DNA of 64,000 bases from Pontibacter anaerobius (lineage in GTDB: Bacteria > Bacteroidota > Bacteroidia > Cytophagales > Hymenobacteraceae): NCBI RefSeq assembly GCF_026241195.1, contig NZ_JAPFQO010000014.1, positions 1 to 64,000 on the forward strand, in the 5' to 3' direction. The notes beneath the pieces are model-generated. The model did not search any database and was not told the DNA's origin. It saw only the letters and a list, made by a program, of their open reading frames with translations. Positions 51,053 to 58,968 of the stretch are shown in pieces; the first letter of the stretch is position 1, and each line of letters starts with the position of its first letter. Position numbers and translations under genes: made by a program.

Positions 51053-52825
51053 ATGGCCAAACATCTACTCGTTTTACTTCTATTTCTTTTATCCACTTCT
51101 GCTAAAAGTATAGCGGTTACACCTGCAGGAGATAATAACAAAGCGGACACATTCCAGAACGGGGCAGACTCGGGTGAAAGCTTGGCCTTGGCATACGGCG
51201 ATGAATGGGGAAATAATCTTTTTACCGCCAAGTCGCGTTTTGCTGCCAGGTATGCAACGCCTACCATAACGATGGGGGCGCTTCCGGCTAGCTATAGCAC
51301 ATGCTCTGGCGCTACGTTGGATATTCCCTTCACCACCACAGGCACTTTCCAGGCAGGAAACACTTTCCGGGTACTGCTTTCCGATAAAAACAGCTCTTTT
51401 TTAGCGTCTACTACTATCGGGGAGGGTATGGCGAGCCCTATCAGGGTTACTATTCCCGGCGGCATCGAAGCGGGTGCCGGCTACAAACTACAAGTTATCG
51501 CCACCTCTCCTTACACGGCGGATGAGGCAAATGCTAAAAGCATCCAAATCATTACAGTACCCGATCAGCCTGCTCCGATTGCAGGCCCAACAGAAGTGTG
51601 CCTCCACAGCGAAGCCGCGTTCAGCGTGGCGCAAGTGGCAGGCGCGGAAGGGTACACCTGGACAGTGCCGGATAGTTGGAGCATAATAACAGGCCAGGGA
51701 ACACACAGGATTACTGTACGGGCAGGAACAAAGCCCGGAACTGTATCAGTGGTAGCCTATAACCAGTGCGGCGTAAGTGCGGCACAAACTGTAAGCATCA
51801 AAAGTATAACCGTACCCGATCAGCCTGCAGTTATTAATGCCACTAAAACAGAAGTATGCTCCGGCAGCGAAGTTGGGTACAGTGTGGCGCAGGTAACAGG
51901 TGCAACAGGGTATACCTGGACGGTGCCAAACGGCTGGATGATAACATCAGGCCAAGGGACAAGCAGTATTACAGTTATTGTAGGATCTCAGTCCGGAAAT
52001 ATATCAGTATCTGCTCATAACCAGTGCGGTGTAAGCGCGGCACAAATGATGAATGTGGAGATAGACACGCCTGTTGCCCCTGCAGTGGTTGCTGTTCGCA
52101 ACTGTGAGGACGGAAGCGTAACCTTGCAGGCCTCCGGAGCCTGGGCAGAAAGCGCTTACTACTGGTACACCTCCGCCACTGGCAAGGAGTATGTTGCTAC
52201 AGGATCATCCTATAAAACGGACCCGCTAACAGCCACTACTACATATTACGCTTCCCTGGAGACGAGAGGCGGCTGTGAGGGGCCAAGGACTGCAATCACC
52301 GTGCAGGCTTACCCAGTACCAACTGTAACTGCCGGACCAGATGAGACTGTTTGTGCTGATGCGGCAGCTTTGCAGCTTACAGGTTTTAGCCCTGAAGACT
52401 ACGGATCATGGTCAGGCGCGGGAGTATCAACAGAAGGCATTTTTAACCCTCAGCTTGTAGGGCCTGGCGTTTATGAGTTAACCTATACTTACAGTTATCC
52501 TTCGGAGTGTGCCTATACCGCCACAAAAAACATAACCGTTACCACCTGCACCGGGCTCCCGGAGAGCAGGCTGGCAGCCGAACTTATACTTTACCCCAAC
52601 CCGACCCGGGCAGAGACACAAGTGGTGCTGCCGCTGCTAAAAGCGACGGGTTTAACACTGCGCCTCCTGGATGCCAAGGGACAGCAGTTGCATGAGCAAG
52701 TTTACCCAAATGTGCACGGCGAGTTTAAGCAGGTGATGGATCTAAGAAATAAGCCCAAGGGCATTTACCTGCTTCAGCTAATTCTGGATGATGGTGTAAT
52801 CACAAAGCGGTTGATGAAGGAGTAA
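51053..52825 (+). CDS. secreted protein with PKD/Ig-like repeats and a T9SS type A sorting domain
   Basis: A 590-residue exported protein. Signal peptide MAKHLLVLLLFLLSTSAKS; a first beta domain (~75-165); two nearly identical ~84-residue PKD-like repeats beginning ITVPDQPA and ending YNQCGVSAAQ / HNQCGVSAAQ (~167-335); a further Ig-like domain (~345-425); a gliding-type repeat (PVPTVTAGPDETVCADAA); and a C-terminal T9SS type A sorting signal (LYPNPTRAETQVVLP, LRLLDAKGQQL, KGIYLLQLILDDGVITKRLMK). Being a T9SS substrate it should reach the cell surface. No catalytic domain, so adhesion or a structural role is inferred. Confidence 0.85.
   Translation: MAKHLLVLLLFLLSTSAKSIAVTPAGDNNKADTFQNGADSGESLALAYGDEWGNNLFTAKSRFAARYATPTITMGALPASYSTCSGATLDIPFTTTGTFQAGNTFRVLLSDKNSSFLASTTIGEGMASPIRVTIPGGIEAGAGYKLQVIATSPYTADEANAKSIQIITVPDQPAPIAGPTEVCLHSEAAFSVAQVAGAEGYTWTVPDSWSIITGQGTHRITVRAGTKPGTVSVVAYNQCGVSAAQTVSIKSITVPDQPAVINATKTEVCSGSEVGYSVAQVTGATGYTWTVPNGWMITSGQGTSSITVIVGSQSGNISVSAHNQCGVSAAQMMNVEIDTPVAPAVVAVRNCEDGSVTLQASGAWAESAYYWYTSATGKEYVATGSSYKTDPLTATTTYYASLETRGGCEGPRTAITVQAYPVPTVTAGPDETVCADAAALQLTGFSPEDYGSWSGAGVSTEGIFNPQLVGPGVYELTYTYSYPSECAYTATKNITVTTCTGLPESRLAAELILYPNPTRAETQVVLPLLKATGLTLRLLDAKGQQLHEQVYPNVHGEFKQVMDLRNKPKGIYLLQLILDDGVITKRLMKE
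51551..52055 (+). repeat. tandem in-frame duplication inside the T9SS cargo gene
   Basis: Two copies of about 252 bp (51551-51805 and 51806-52055) share stretches such as ACCCGATCAGCCTGC near their starts and AACCAGTGCGG near their ends, giving the two PKD-like repeats. Intact reading frame throughout. Confidence 0.75.
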
Positions 52826-52848
52826 TACCTGCTTCGTACCGTCTTTAT

Positions 52849-52884
52849 AAAAGAACAGGCTGCTATTCAGCGGGCTGTTCTTTT
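52849..52884. terminator. terminator between the cargo gene and rimO
   Basis: AAAAGAACAG / CTGTTCTTTT arms around GCTGC...GCGGG, with T run. It ends the cargo transcript. Confidence 0.75.
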
Positions 52885-52901
52885 ATTACCCAAACATATC
52901 G

Positions 52902-52910
52902 TACCTTTGC
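52902..52910 (+). promoter_or_regulatory. promoter box for rimO
   Basis: TACCTTTGC, exact TAnnTTTG plus C, about 80 bp before the GTG at 52991. Confidence 0.6.
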
Positions 52911-52990
52911 CAGCTGGTTTCCGAAACGAACTAATACAGACCCGCAATGGTTTTCAGTTACTGAAGATTAACGCGTTAATACATAGCTAA

Positions 52991-54304
52991 GTGAAAGTAA
53001 GATCTCTAAAGAAAGATAAGGTAAACGTAATTACACTGGGTTGCTCTAAAAACCTGGTGGATTCGGAAGTACTGATGGGGCAGCTGCGCGCCAATGAGTT
53101 TGAGGTGGCGCATGAGTCTGAGAACGACGATTCTAACATTATCATCGTGAACACCTGCGGCTTTATCGACAATGCCAAACAGGAGTCTATCGATACCATT
53201 CTGCGCTACGCCGAGGCCAAAGAGTCCGGGCAGATCGACAAGCTGTACGTAACCGGGTGTTTATCGCAGCGCTACAAGGACTCGCTGGAGGAGGAGATTC
53301 CGCAGGTGGACGCCTACTTCGGCACGCTGGAGCTGCCGCAGCTGCTCAAGAAGCTAGAGGCTGACTACAAGCACGAGCTGATCGGGGAGCGCCTGATCAC
53401 CACGCCTTCGCACTTCGCTTACTTTAAGATTGCCGAGGGCTGTAACCGCCCTTGCTCGTTCTGCGCCATCCCGCTGATGCGCGGCAAGCACGTAGACCGC
53501 CCGATTGAGGATTTGGTGAAGGAGGCTAAGCGCCTGGCAAGTATGGGTACGAAGGAACTGGTGCTGATTGCCCAGGACCTAACTTACTATGGCCTGCAGC
53601 ACTACGGTGAGCGTAAGCTGGCAGATCTTTTAAGAAACCTTTCGGATGTGGAAGGCATTGACTGGATCCGAATGCAGTATGCCTACCCGTCGCAGTTTCC
53701 GATGGAGGTTTTTGATGTGATGAACGAGCGTGAGAACATCTGTAAATACCTGGACATGCCGCTGCAGCACATCTCGGACAACATGCTCAAGACCATGCGC
53801 CGTGGCATTAGCAAGCGTCGCACTATCGAGTTGGTAGACCAGATCCGCCAGCGCGTGCCAGACATCGCCCTGAGAACAACCCTGATCGCCGGTCACCCGG
53901 GCGAGACGGAGCAGGATTTCCAGGAGCTGTATGACTGGGTAGAGGAAACACGCTTTGACAGGCTCGGCATCTTTACGTACTCGCATGAGGATAACACGCA
54001 CTCTTATACTTTGGAGGACAACGTGCCGGAAGAAGTGAAGCAGGAGCGCGCCGACGCCATCATGGAGCTGCAGCAGGGCATCTCAGTGGAGCTGAACGAG
54101 GAGAAGATCGGCAAGACCTACAAGGTGCTTTTCGACCGTAAGGAGAGTGGCTACTTCGTGGGCCGCACCCAGTACGACTCTCCGGAGGTAGACAACGAGG
54201 TACTCGTACCAGCCGACAGCAACTACGTACGCCTCGGCGACTTCGCCAACGTGAAGATTACCGACGCGTCTGATTTTGATTTGTATGGTGAGGTGGTCGT
54301 GTAA
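52991..54304 (+). CDS. rimO: ribosomal protein S12 methylthiotransferase RimO
   Basis: A 437-residue radical SAM enzyme that adds a methylthio group to an Asp of ribosomal protein S12. N-terminal UPF0004 domain with three cluster-binding cysteines (ITLGCSKNLVDSE, NTCGFIDNAKQES, VTGCLSQRYKDSL); radical SAM core EGCNRPCSFCAIPLMRG (C-x3-C-x2-C); C-terminal TRAM domain (~370-437). GTG start. An inverted repeat starts at the base right after its stop codon. Confidence 0.98.
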   Translation: MKVRSLKKDKVNVITLGCSKNLVDSEVLMGQLRANEFEVAHESENDDSNIIIVNTCGFIDNAKQESIDTILRYAEAKESGQIDKLYVTGCLSQRYKDSLEEEIPQVDAYFGTLELPQLLKKLEADYKHELIGERLITTPSHFAYFKIAEGCNRPCSFCAIPLMRGKHVDRPIEDLVKEAKRLASMGTKELVLIAQDLTYYGLQHYGERKLADLLRNLSDVEGIDWIRMQYAYPSQFPMEVFDVMNERENICKYLDMPLQHISDNMLKTMRRGISKRRTIELVDQIRQRVPDIALRTTLIAGHPGETEQDFQELYDWVEETRFDRLGIFTYSHEDNTHSYTLEDNVPEEVKQERADAIMELQQGISVELNEEKIGKTYKVLFDRKESGYFVGRTQYDSPEVDNEVLVPADSNYVRLGDFANVKITDASDFDLYGEVVV

Positions 54305-54356
54305 GACCTCCCCCTGCCCCCTCCTAAAAACAGGAGGGGGTGTGAAGATACTTTTA

Positions 54357-54392
54357 AAAAGCCCTTTCCATTTTAAGATGGAAAGGGCTTTT
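54357..54392. terminator. strong hairpin downstream of rimO
   Basis: Perfect 15-bp stem AAAAGCCCTTTCCAT / ATGGAAAGGGCTTTT with a 6-base loop; it can terminate in both directions. Confidence 0.85.
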
Positions 54393-54445
54393 GCTTTTTG
54401 GAACAGTATGAATGGGATTGCTGTTTGCTGGAAAAGTATACGTCT

Positions 54446-54817
54446 ATGCGGAAAGACCAATTGCACAGTATGCCTAATCTGAGGCAAGAGCGATCTTTTT
54501 TAAGGTGTAACATGACTCCTGCAGAGAAAGAGTTGTGGAGGTTGCTGCGGAAACACAAGTTGGCAGGCCGCAAATTCAGAAGACAGCACAGTATCGGCAG
54601 TTATATTGTAGATTTTTACTGTGCCGCCGAGAAATTAGTATTAGAAGTTGATGGTTCTGTGCACGACACACCCGATGCTATTGCAAATGATTTAATGAGA
54701 AATGAAACCTTGCAACATTTGGGCTACAAAGTCATCCGCATCAGAAACAGTGAAGTTTTCGAACACCCAGAACTGGTGCTACAAAGAATCGCCTCGATGT
54801 TTAGCAAAAACTACTAG
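54446..54817 (+). CDS. DUF559 domain endonuclease-like protein
   Basis: A 123-residue protein of the DUF559 family, related to very-short-patch-repair (Vsr) and PD-(D/E)xK nucleases. Motifs: N-M-T-P-A-E-K-E-L-W (~22-31), KFRRQHSIGSYIVDFYC (~43-59, with the catalytic Asp in VDFY), LVLEVDGSVHD (~64-74, E-x-D) and YKVIRIRNSEVF. I start at MRKDQLHSMPNLRQ, typical for the family, rather than at a TTG 16 codons upstream. It is enclosed by inverted repeats, which suggests that the protein cuts or moves these repeats; that is inference. Confidence 0.9.
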   Translation: MRKDQLHSMPNLRQERSFLRCNMTPAEKELWRLLRKHKLAGRKFRRQHSIGSYIVDFYCAAEKLVLEVDGSVHDTPDAIANDLMRNETLQHLGYKVIRIRNSEVFEHPELVLQRIASMFSKNY

Positions 54818-54854
54818 CGTACCCCTCCTGTTTTTAGGAGGGGGCAGGGGGAGG

Positions 54855-55232
54855 TCATAATACATACCTGCTCAGCACCCTATAAGCCTCGTTTATATTA
54901 TCACCCTTCCGGAAGTCCTGCTTGATGGTTGGCTCTGACTCGCCGGTGAGCCAGATCTTGAGCTCTGCGTCCAGGTCTGCAATGCCGGCGCTCTCTTTGG
55001 AGAACATCTTAATGCTGCCGTAAGGTATACTTTGGTAATCCACCTTCGTGCCGGTGAGGCCCTGCTTGTTTACAAGTATAAGCCGTTTGTTGGTGAACAC
55101 GAGCATGTCGCGGATCAGCTTGTAGGCCCGCTCGATGCGCTCGTCGTCAATCAGGATGGGCTGAAACTCCCTGGACAGTTTTTCGATGGACACCTCGGAG
55201 GCGTGGCCCATCATACCGCTTAATAATCCCAT
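54855..55232 (-). CDS. bacterial PH-domain protein
   Basis: A 125-residue protein of a small bacterial pleckstrin-homology family: SEVSIEKLSREFQPILIDDERIERAYKLIRDMLVFTNKRLILV, then VDYQSIPYGSIKMFSKESAG and LDAELKIWL. The start MGLLSGMMGHASEV at 55232 matches the family; an ORF extending to 55334 adds unrelated sequence. Function unknown; likely cytoplasmic. Its TGA stop overlaps the right inverted repeat of the DUF559 element. Confidence 0.85.
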   Translation of the reverse strand: MGLLSGMMGHASEVSIEKLSREFQPILIDDERIERAYKLIRDMLVFTNKRLILVNKQGLTGTKVDYQSIPYGSIKMFSKESAGIADLDAELKIWLTGESEPTIKQDFRKGDNINEAYRVLSRYVL

Positions 55233-55492
55233 GAGTATAGAAGTATAGGTTAGAAAAGTTATCTCCTGCTGTACGATTGATGGCGGAATAGTTTTCGCCA
55301 TTACCCGATTTGAGCAGGTGCAACTACTGCTCATGCCCCTCTTCCTGCTTTCTATCGTATCATCTGCAAAACAAGAAATAAAACCTTTACTTTGTGCCGA
55401 AGCGGCAAAGTATAAATTAGCCGCAACACATTTCGGGCTAAACTGTTAAAAGGGCTACACCTACGGCTACAAAGCAGATGGAAGTACAAACC

Positions 55493-57058
55493 ATGAAAAT
55501 CACGAAGCTAGACTACGCCGCCACGGGCGCGTTTTCCAAGACCATAACCGATTACCTTTGTTGTAGCGAGCAGTTGCAACCATTCTACAACCGCTTCCCG
55601 ACCTTGGAAACCTTCGGGACCCAGCTGAAGGAGAAAAGCTTTAGCGGCGCGCAGCGGAAAACCCTGCACCAGGCACTGCAGGAGCAGTATACTTCCATCT
55701 CTGAGGTAAATCCCAAAGTGCAGGAGAACATTGATCTGCTGCAGCAGCCAAACACCTACACCGTTACCACCGGGCACCAGCTCAACATTTTTACCGGCCC
55801 GCTATACTTTGTGTATAAAATCATCACGGCCATCAACACCTGCCGCCAGCTAAAAGAGCAGTACCCCGACTATAACTTTGTGCCGGTATACTGGATGGCC
55901 ACCGAAGACCACGACTTTGCCGAGATCAACCACTTTAACCTGTTCGGGAAAAAGTATACCTGGCAGAGCGAGCAAACCGGCGCCGTGGGCCGCTTCTCCA
56001 CCAAAGACATGGAGCCGCTGCTGGCAGACCTGCCGGAGGCATACCCGGTGTTTGAGGACGCCTACCGCAATAGCAGGAACCTGGCGGACGCCACCCGTGC
56101 CATCACGCATTCCCTGTTCGGGGACTATGGCCTGGTAAGTATAGACGGCGACGACAAATTGCTGAAAAAGGCCCTGATCCCGGTGGTGGAGCAGGAACTG
56201 ACCGAGCAGCTCTCGAACCGTCTGGTGGAAGAGACGAGCCAGCAGTTGGAGGAACTGGGCTACAAACCGCAGGTATACTCCCGCGAGATCAACATGTTTT
56301 ACCTGACCGACGGCCTGCGCGAACGCATTGTGCAGGAAGGGAGCAAGTATAAAATCCTGAACACCAACCTAAGTTATACGTTGGAGGAACTGCAGCAGGA
56401 GGCGCAGGAGCATCCGGAGCGCTTTAGCCCAAATGTTATACTTCGCCCGCTGTATGAAGAGCTGATACTGCCGAACTTGGCCTACATCGGCGGTGGTGCC
56501 GAGGTGACGTACTGGTTCCAGCTCAAGAAGCTGTTTGCAAAGTATAACCTGGCCTTCCCGCTGCTGATGCTACGCAACTCGGCCCTATACATTAACCGCA
56601 GTAACGCCAGCCGCATGCACAAGCTGGGCCTGCAGCCACAAGACCTGTTCCAGGATTACCAGGAGCTGAAGAAGCAACTCTCCGGCCAGCTGCACGAGGA
56701 GGAGATAAACCTGGAGGCGCAGCGCGAGGCTGTGGCCGCCGCCTTTACCGAGGTAGAGAAGCTGGCCGAAAGTATAGACCCGACCCTGCAGAAAGCCGTG
56801 GGAGCCGAGGCGCAGAAAACCATCAATTCGCTGCAGATGCTCGAGAAGAAGATATCCAAGGCCCGCGACAGCAAACACGAGCAGACCTTTAAGCAACTGG
56901 AGAACCTGAAGGATAAACTTTTCCCGGGCGGAACGCTGCAGGAGCGCAAGGATAACCTGCTTACTTTCCAGACGAACAACCCTGACTTTATACCTGCCCT
57001 GGTAGAGGCTTTCGAGCCGCTGGAGTTTAAATTTACCGTACTGGAGGAAGAGGCGTAA
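55493..57058 (+). CDS. bshC: bacillithiol biosynthesis cysteine-adding enzyme BshC
   Basis: A 521-residue BshC, the last enzyme of bacillithiol synthesis, which adds cysteine to glucosaminyl-malate. Family segments: VTTGHQLNIFTGPLYFVYKIITAIN, FVPVYWMATEDHDFAEINHF, FSPNVILRPLYEELILPNLAYIGGGAEVTYWFQLK, and a C-terminal coiled coil (~380-500). I use the second ATG (MKITKLDYAATGAFS); the first, at 55478, adds five residues. The gene is rich in AAGTATA/TATACTT copies (about ten). Its last base is shared with the next start (TAATG). Confidence 0.94.
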   Translation: MKITKLDYAATGAFSKTITDYLCCSEQLQPFYNRFPTLETFGTQLKEKSFSGAQRKTLHQALQEQYTSISEVNPKVQENIDLLQQPNTYTVTTGHQLNIFTGPLYFVYKIITAINTCRQLKEQYPDYNFVPVYWMATEDHDFAEINHFNLFGKKYTWQSEQTGAVGRFSTKDMEPLLADLPEAYPVFEDAYRNSRNLADATRAITHSLFGDYGLVSIDGDDKLLKKALIPVVEQELTEQLSNRLVEETSQQLEELGYKPQVYSREINMFYLTDGLRERIVQEGSKYKILNTNLSYTLEELQQEAQEHPERFSPNVILRPLYEELILPNLAYIGGGAEVTYWFQLKKLFAKYNLAFPLLMLRNSALYINRSNASRMHKLGLQPQDLFQDYQELKKQLSGQLHEEEINLEAQREAVAAAFTEVEKLAESIDPTLQKAVGAEAQKTINSLQMLEKKISKARDSKHEQTFKQLENLKDKLFPGGTLQERKDNLLTFQTNNPDFIPALVEAFEPLEFKFTVLEEEA

Positions 57059-57636
57059 TGCTGAAGGCGGAGTTACGCAAACACATGCTGCGGCAGCGGC
57101 GCACCCTGCCACAGGAAGAGGTGCAGCAGCGCAGCGAACGTATAGCCGAAGTGTTTTTCCGTCACTTTCCGTTGCAGGTAGGCCAAACGGTGCATGTATT
57201 CCTGCCCATCATCAAGAACAACGAGGTCAACACCTGGAGCATCATCAACCGGCTGCGGCAGGAGCACCCCGAAGTGCGGGTAGCGGTGCCGGTAACCGAT
57301 GTGGAACAGAACGTGCTTACGCACCACCACCTGACCGATGAGGCCGTGCTGATAGAAAACAACTGGGGCATACCCGAGCCGCAGGACGCGCACATTATAC
57401 ACGCCCAGGAGGTGGATGTGGTGCTGGTGCCGCTGCTGGCTTTCGATAAGGCGGGCCACCGTGTGGGCTACGGCAAAGGCTTCTACGACCGGTTTTTGGC
57501 CGACTGCCGCCCGGATGTGCTGAAGATTGGACTCTCGCTGGAGCCGCCCGTGGAAAACATAGCTGACCCTAACCCGTTTGATGTGCCGCTGGATGCCGTG
57601 GTGATGCCGCACGGGGTATGGTGGGCTTCAGAATAA
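57058..57636 (+). CDS. 5-formyltetrahydrofolate cyclo-ligase
   Basis: A 192-residue enzyme of the ATP-dependent 5-formyl-THF cyclo-ligase family, which returns 5-formyl-THF to the folate pool as 5,10-methenyl-THF. N-terminal KAELRKHMLRQRRTLP, then VDVVLVPLLAFDKAGHRVGYGKGFYDRFL, the substrate and ATP signature, ending PLDAVVMPHGV. Translationally coupled to bshC through overlapping stop and start codons. Confidence 0.95.
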   Translation: MLKAELRKHMLRQRRTLPQEEVQQRSERIAEVFFRHFPLQVGQTVHVFLPIIKNNEVNTWSIINRLRQEHPEVRVAVPVTDVEQNVLTHHHLTDEAVLIENNWGIPEPQDAHIIHAQEVDVVLVPLLAFDKAGHRVGYGKGFYDRFLADCRPDVLKIGLSLEPPVENIADPNPFDVPLDAVVMPHGVWWASE

Positions 57637-57720
57637 CAACAGGTAAATTTTTTTTAATAAATATATTTGTAGAAACAAACGTATAGCCCTCTAAGGCTTA
57701 TTTTTTAATAAGCTATGTTG

Positions 57721-57728
57721 TACTTTTG
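57721..57728 (+). promoter_or_regulatory. -7 box for the TetR gene
   Basis: TACTTTTG, exact consensus; transcription would start near 57735, so an ORF start at 57715 is too early and the ATG at 57811 is favoured. Confidence 0.6.
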
Positions 57729-57810
57729 TAATTCGCCTTGGCCGGTGCAGGCGCACAGGCCTGCCATACCTGTTGCTGATGTAAGGAAAATCCGTTATTT
57801 TAGTAAGAAG

Positions 57811-58347
57811 ATGCCCAAAACCAAGAAAGAAATCATTCTAGACACCGCATTAAACCTCTTTGCAGAAAAAGGGTACGATGCCACCCCAACCAGCCAGATA
57901 GCCAAAGCGGCTGGCGTATCAGAAGGCCTTATATTTAAGCACTACATCAGCAAGGAAAACCTGCTGGATGCAGTTGTAAAAGCGGGTTATAGGCGCATTA
58001 CCGAGAAGAGTAAGAAATCGGTGGAGGAGAATGACCCGGCCAAGCTGATCAGCAATGTGCTGGACATGCCGCAGAAGCTGGTGGAGGACGAGCGGGATTT
58101 CTGGCGGATGCAGTTCCGGATGGTGGACGAGGAAGTGGCGCAGCGGCACCACCAGCGTTATTTGAACTCTGTAAAGGCCAAGCTGGTAGAGGCGTTCCGG
58201 AAGCTGGGGCATAAGGAGCCCGAGCTGGAGACGGAGATCCTGATGCTGTTGGTGGAGGGACTCTGGAGAGCCTACCTGACCAACGAGGATAAAACCCATT
58301 TCGCTAAAATGCTGGACCTGACAAAGGCAAAGTTCATCAACCAATAA
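57811..58347 (+). CDS. TetR/AcrR family transcriptional regulator
   Basis: A 178-residue regulator. N-terminal TetR helix-turn-helix: KKEIILDTALNLFAEKGYDATPTSQIAKAAGVSEGLIFKHYISKENLL (~5-52). The C-terminal helical domain (ligand binding, dimerisation) has no recognisable ligand signature. It stands alone between the bshC pair and a convergent small gene, so no target can be named; self-regulation is usual for the family. Confidence 0.93.
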   Translation: MPKTKKEIILDTALNLFAEKGYDATPTSQIAKAAGVSEGLIFKHYISKENLLDAVVKAGYRRITEKSKKSVEENDPAKLISNVLDMPQKLVEDERDFWRMQFRMVDEEVAQRHHQRYLNSVKAKLVEAFRKLGHKEPELETEILMLLVEGLWRAYLTNEDKTHFAKMLDLTKAKFINQ

Positions 58348-58381
58348 GCTGAAGTATAAACCAGCATCATACTAAAACAGA

Positions 58382-58410
58382 AGAGCCTCCCGGCGCAACC
58401 GGGAGGCTCT
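58382..58410. terminator. bidirectional terminator
   Basis: Perfect 12-bp stem AGAGCCTCCCGG / CCGGGAGGCTCT between the convergent TetR gene and the small gene at 58437. Confidence 0.82.
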
Positions 58411-58436
58411 TCTGTTTCTTATCCTGTAAAAACGCC

Positions 58437-58745
58437 TTAGCCTTTGTACACGATGTTGAATTTCTTCAGCTCATCCACCGGTCCGAAGTGCTGCTTCTCG
58501 ATGGTTCTGCCGCGGCGCTTCAGGTGTACCTCCACTGGGGCCATGGTTCTGGTCATGTCGGAGTTAATCACCTTTACGTAAAATTTTCTGGCTTCTTCAG
58601 AGGCACCTTTCTCGAAAGTGTGCTTTTGCTGGTTGCCGTTTACCGGTAGTCCCGGAATTACCTGGTAAGAGGTGCAAACCACTTCATACTTAGGAAGAAA
58701 CGGTTTGATGATGCTGGAAGATACTTTTCTAAGTAAGCTTTTCAT
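58437..58745 (-). CDS. conserved hypothetical protein, 102 aa
   Basis: A 102-residue basic protein: SLLRKVSSSIIKPFLPKYEVVC, YQVIPGLPVNGNQQKHTFEKG, ARKFYVKVINSDMTRTMAPVEVHLKRRGR. No signal peptide or membrane helix; the middle suggests a small beta fold. I do not recognise the family. A TACTTTG box lies ~60 bp upstream on the minus strand. Codon use is like that of its neighbours, and the ORF ends next to a shared terminator, so I treat it as real. Confidence 0.65.
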   Translation of the reverse strand: MKSLLRKVSSSIIKPFLPKYEVVCTSYQVIPGLPVNGNQQKHTFEKGASEEARKFYVKVINSDMTRTMAPVEVHLKRRGRTIEKQHFGPVDELKKFNIVYKG

Positions 58746-58968
58746 ATAGTAAACATTTAGGGGATGCTTCTTCTACACTGCAATGTAGCGTTTTATTTAT
58801 TATTTCAAAGTATGGCGGCTGCAAAAAAGTGCAATTTAGTCCCTAACTATTTCGTTGTGGATTAGGTTCATCTTTGATCAGGACAAAATGCAAAAAAGTG
58901 TCGTGCAGCCTAAGCGGCTTGTTTCCAACACAAGAGGCAGGCAAAGTATAAGCGGTGTTAAAGTATAA
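58746..58968. other. intergenic; short direct repeats
   Basis: 223 bp. GCAAAAAAGTG occurs twice (near 58825 and 58890), and two AAGTATA copies sit close to the end of the next gene. No gene seen. Confidence 0.4.

Larger units (their letters stand above)
54305..54856. mobile_element. 552-bp element: DUF559 gene between perfect 35-bp inverted repeats
   Basis: The left repeat 54305-54339 (starting GACCTCCCCCTGCCCC and then CTCCTAAAAACAGGAGGGG) is the exact reverse complement of the right repeat 54822-54856. Each arm contains its own hairpin, CCCCTCCT / AGGAGGGG. Between them lie a strong hairpin (54357-54392) and a DUF559 endonuclease gene. The left arm begins immediately after the rimO stop; the right arm's last base is within the stop codon (TGA) of the opposite gene. 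No clear target-site duplication was found. Single C-rich units of the same design lie in blocks A and B and after the aminotransferase gene. Confidence 0.75.

Noticed and set aside
54302-54860. Target-site duplication around the DUF559 element
   Set aside because: TAA on the left and ATAA on the right are too short and include a stop codon; not distinguishable from chance.
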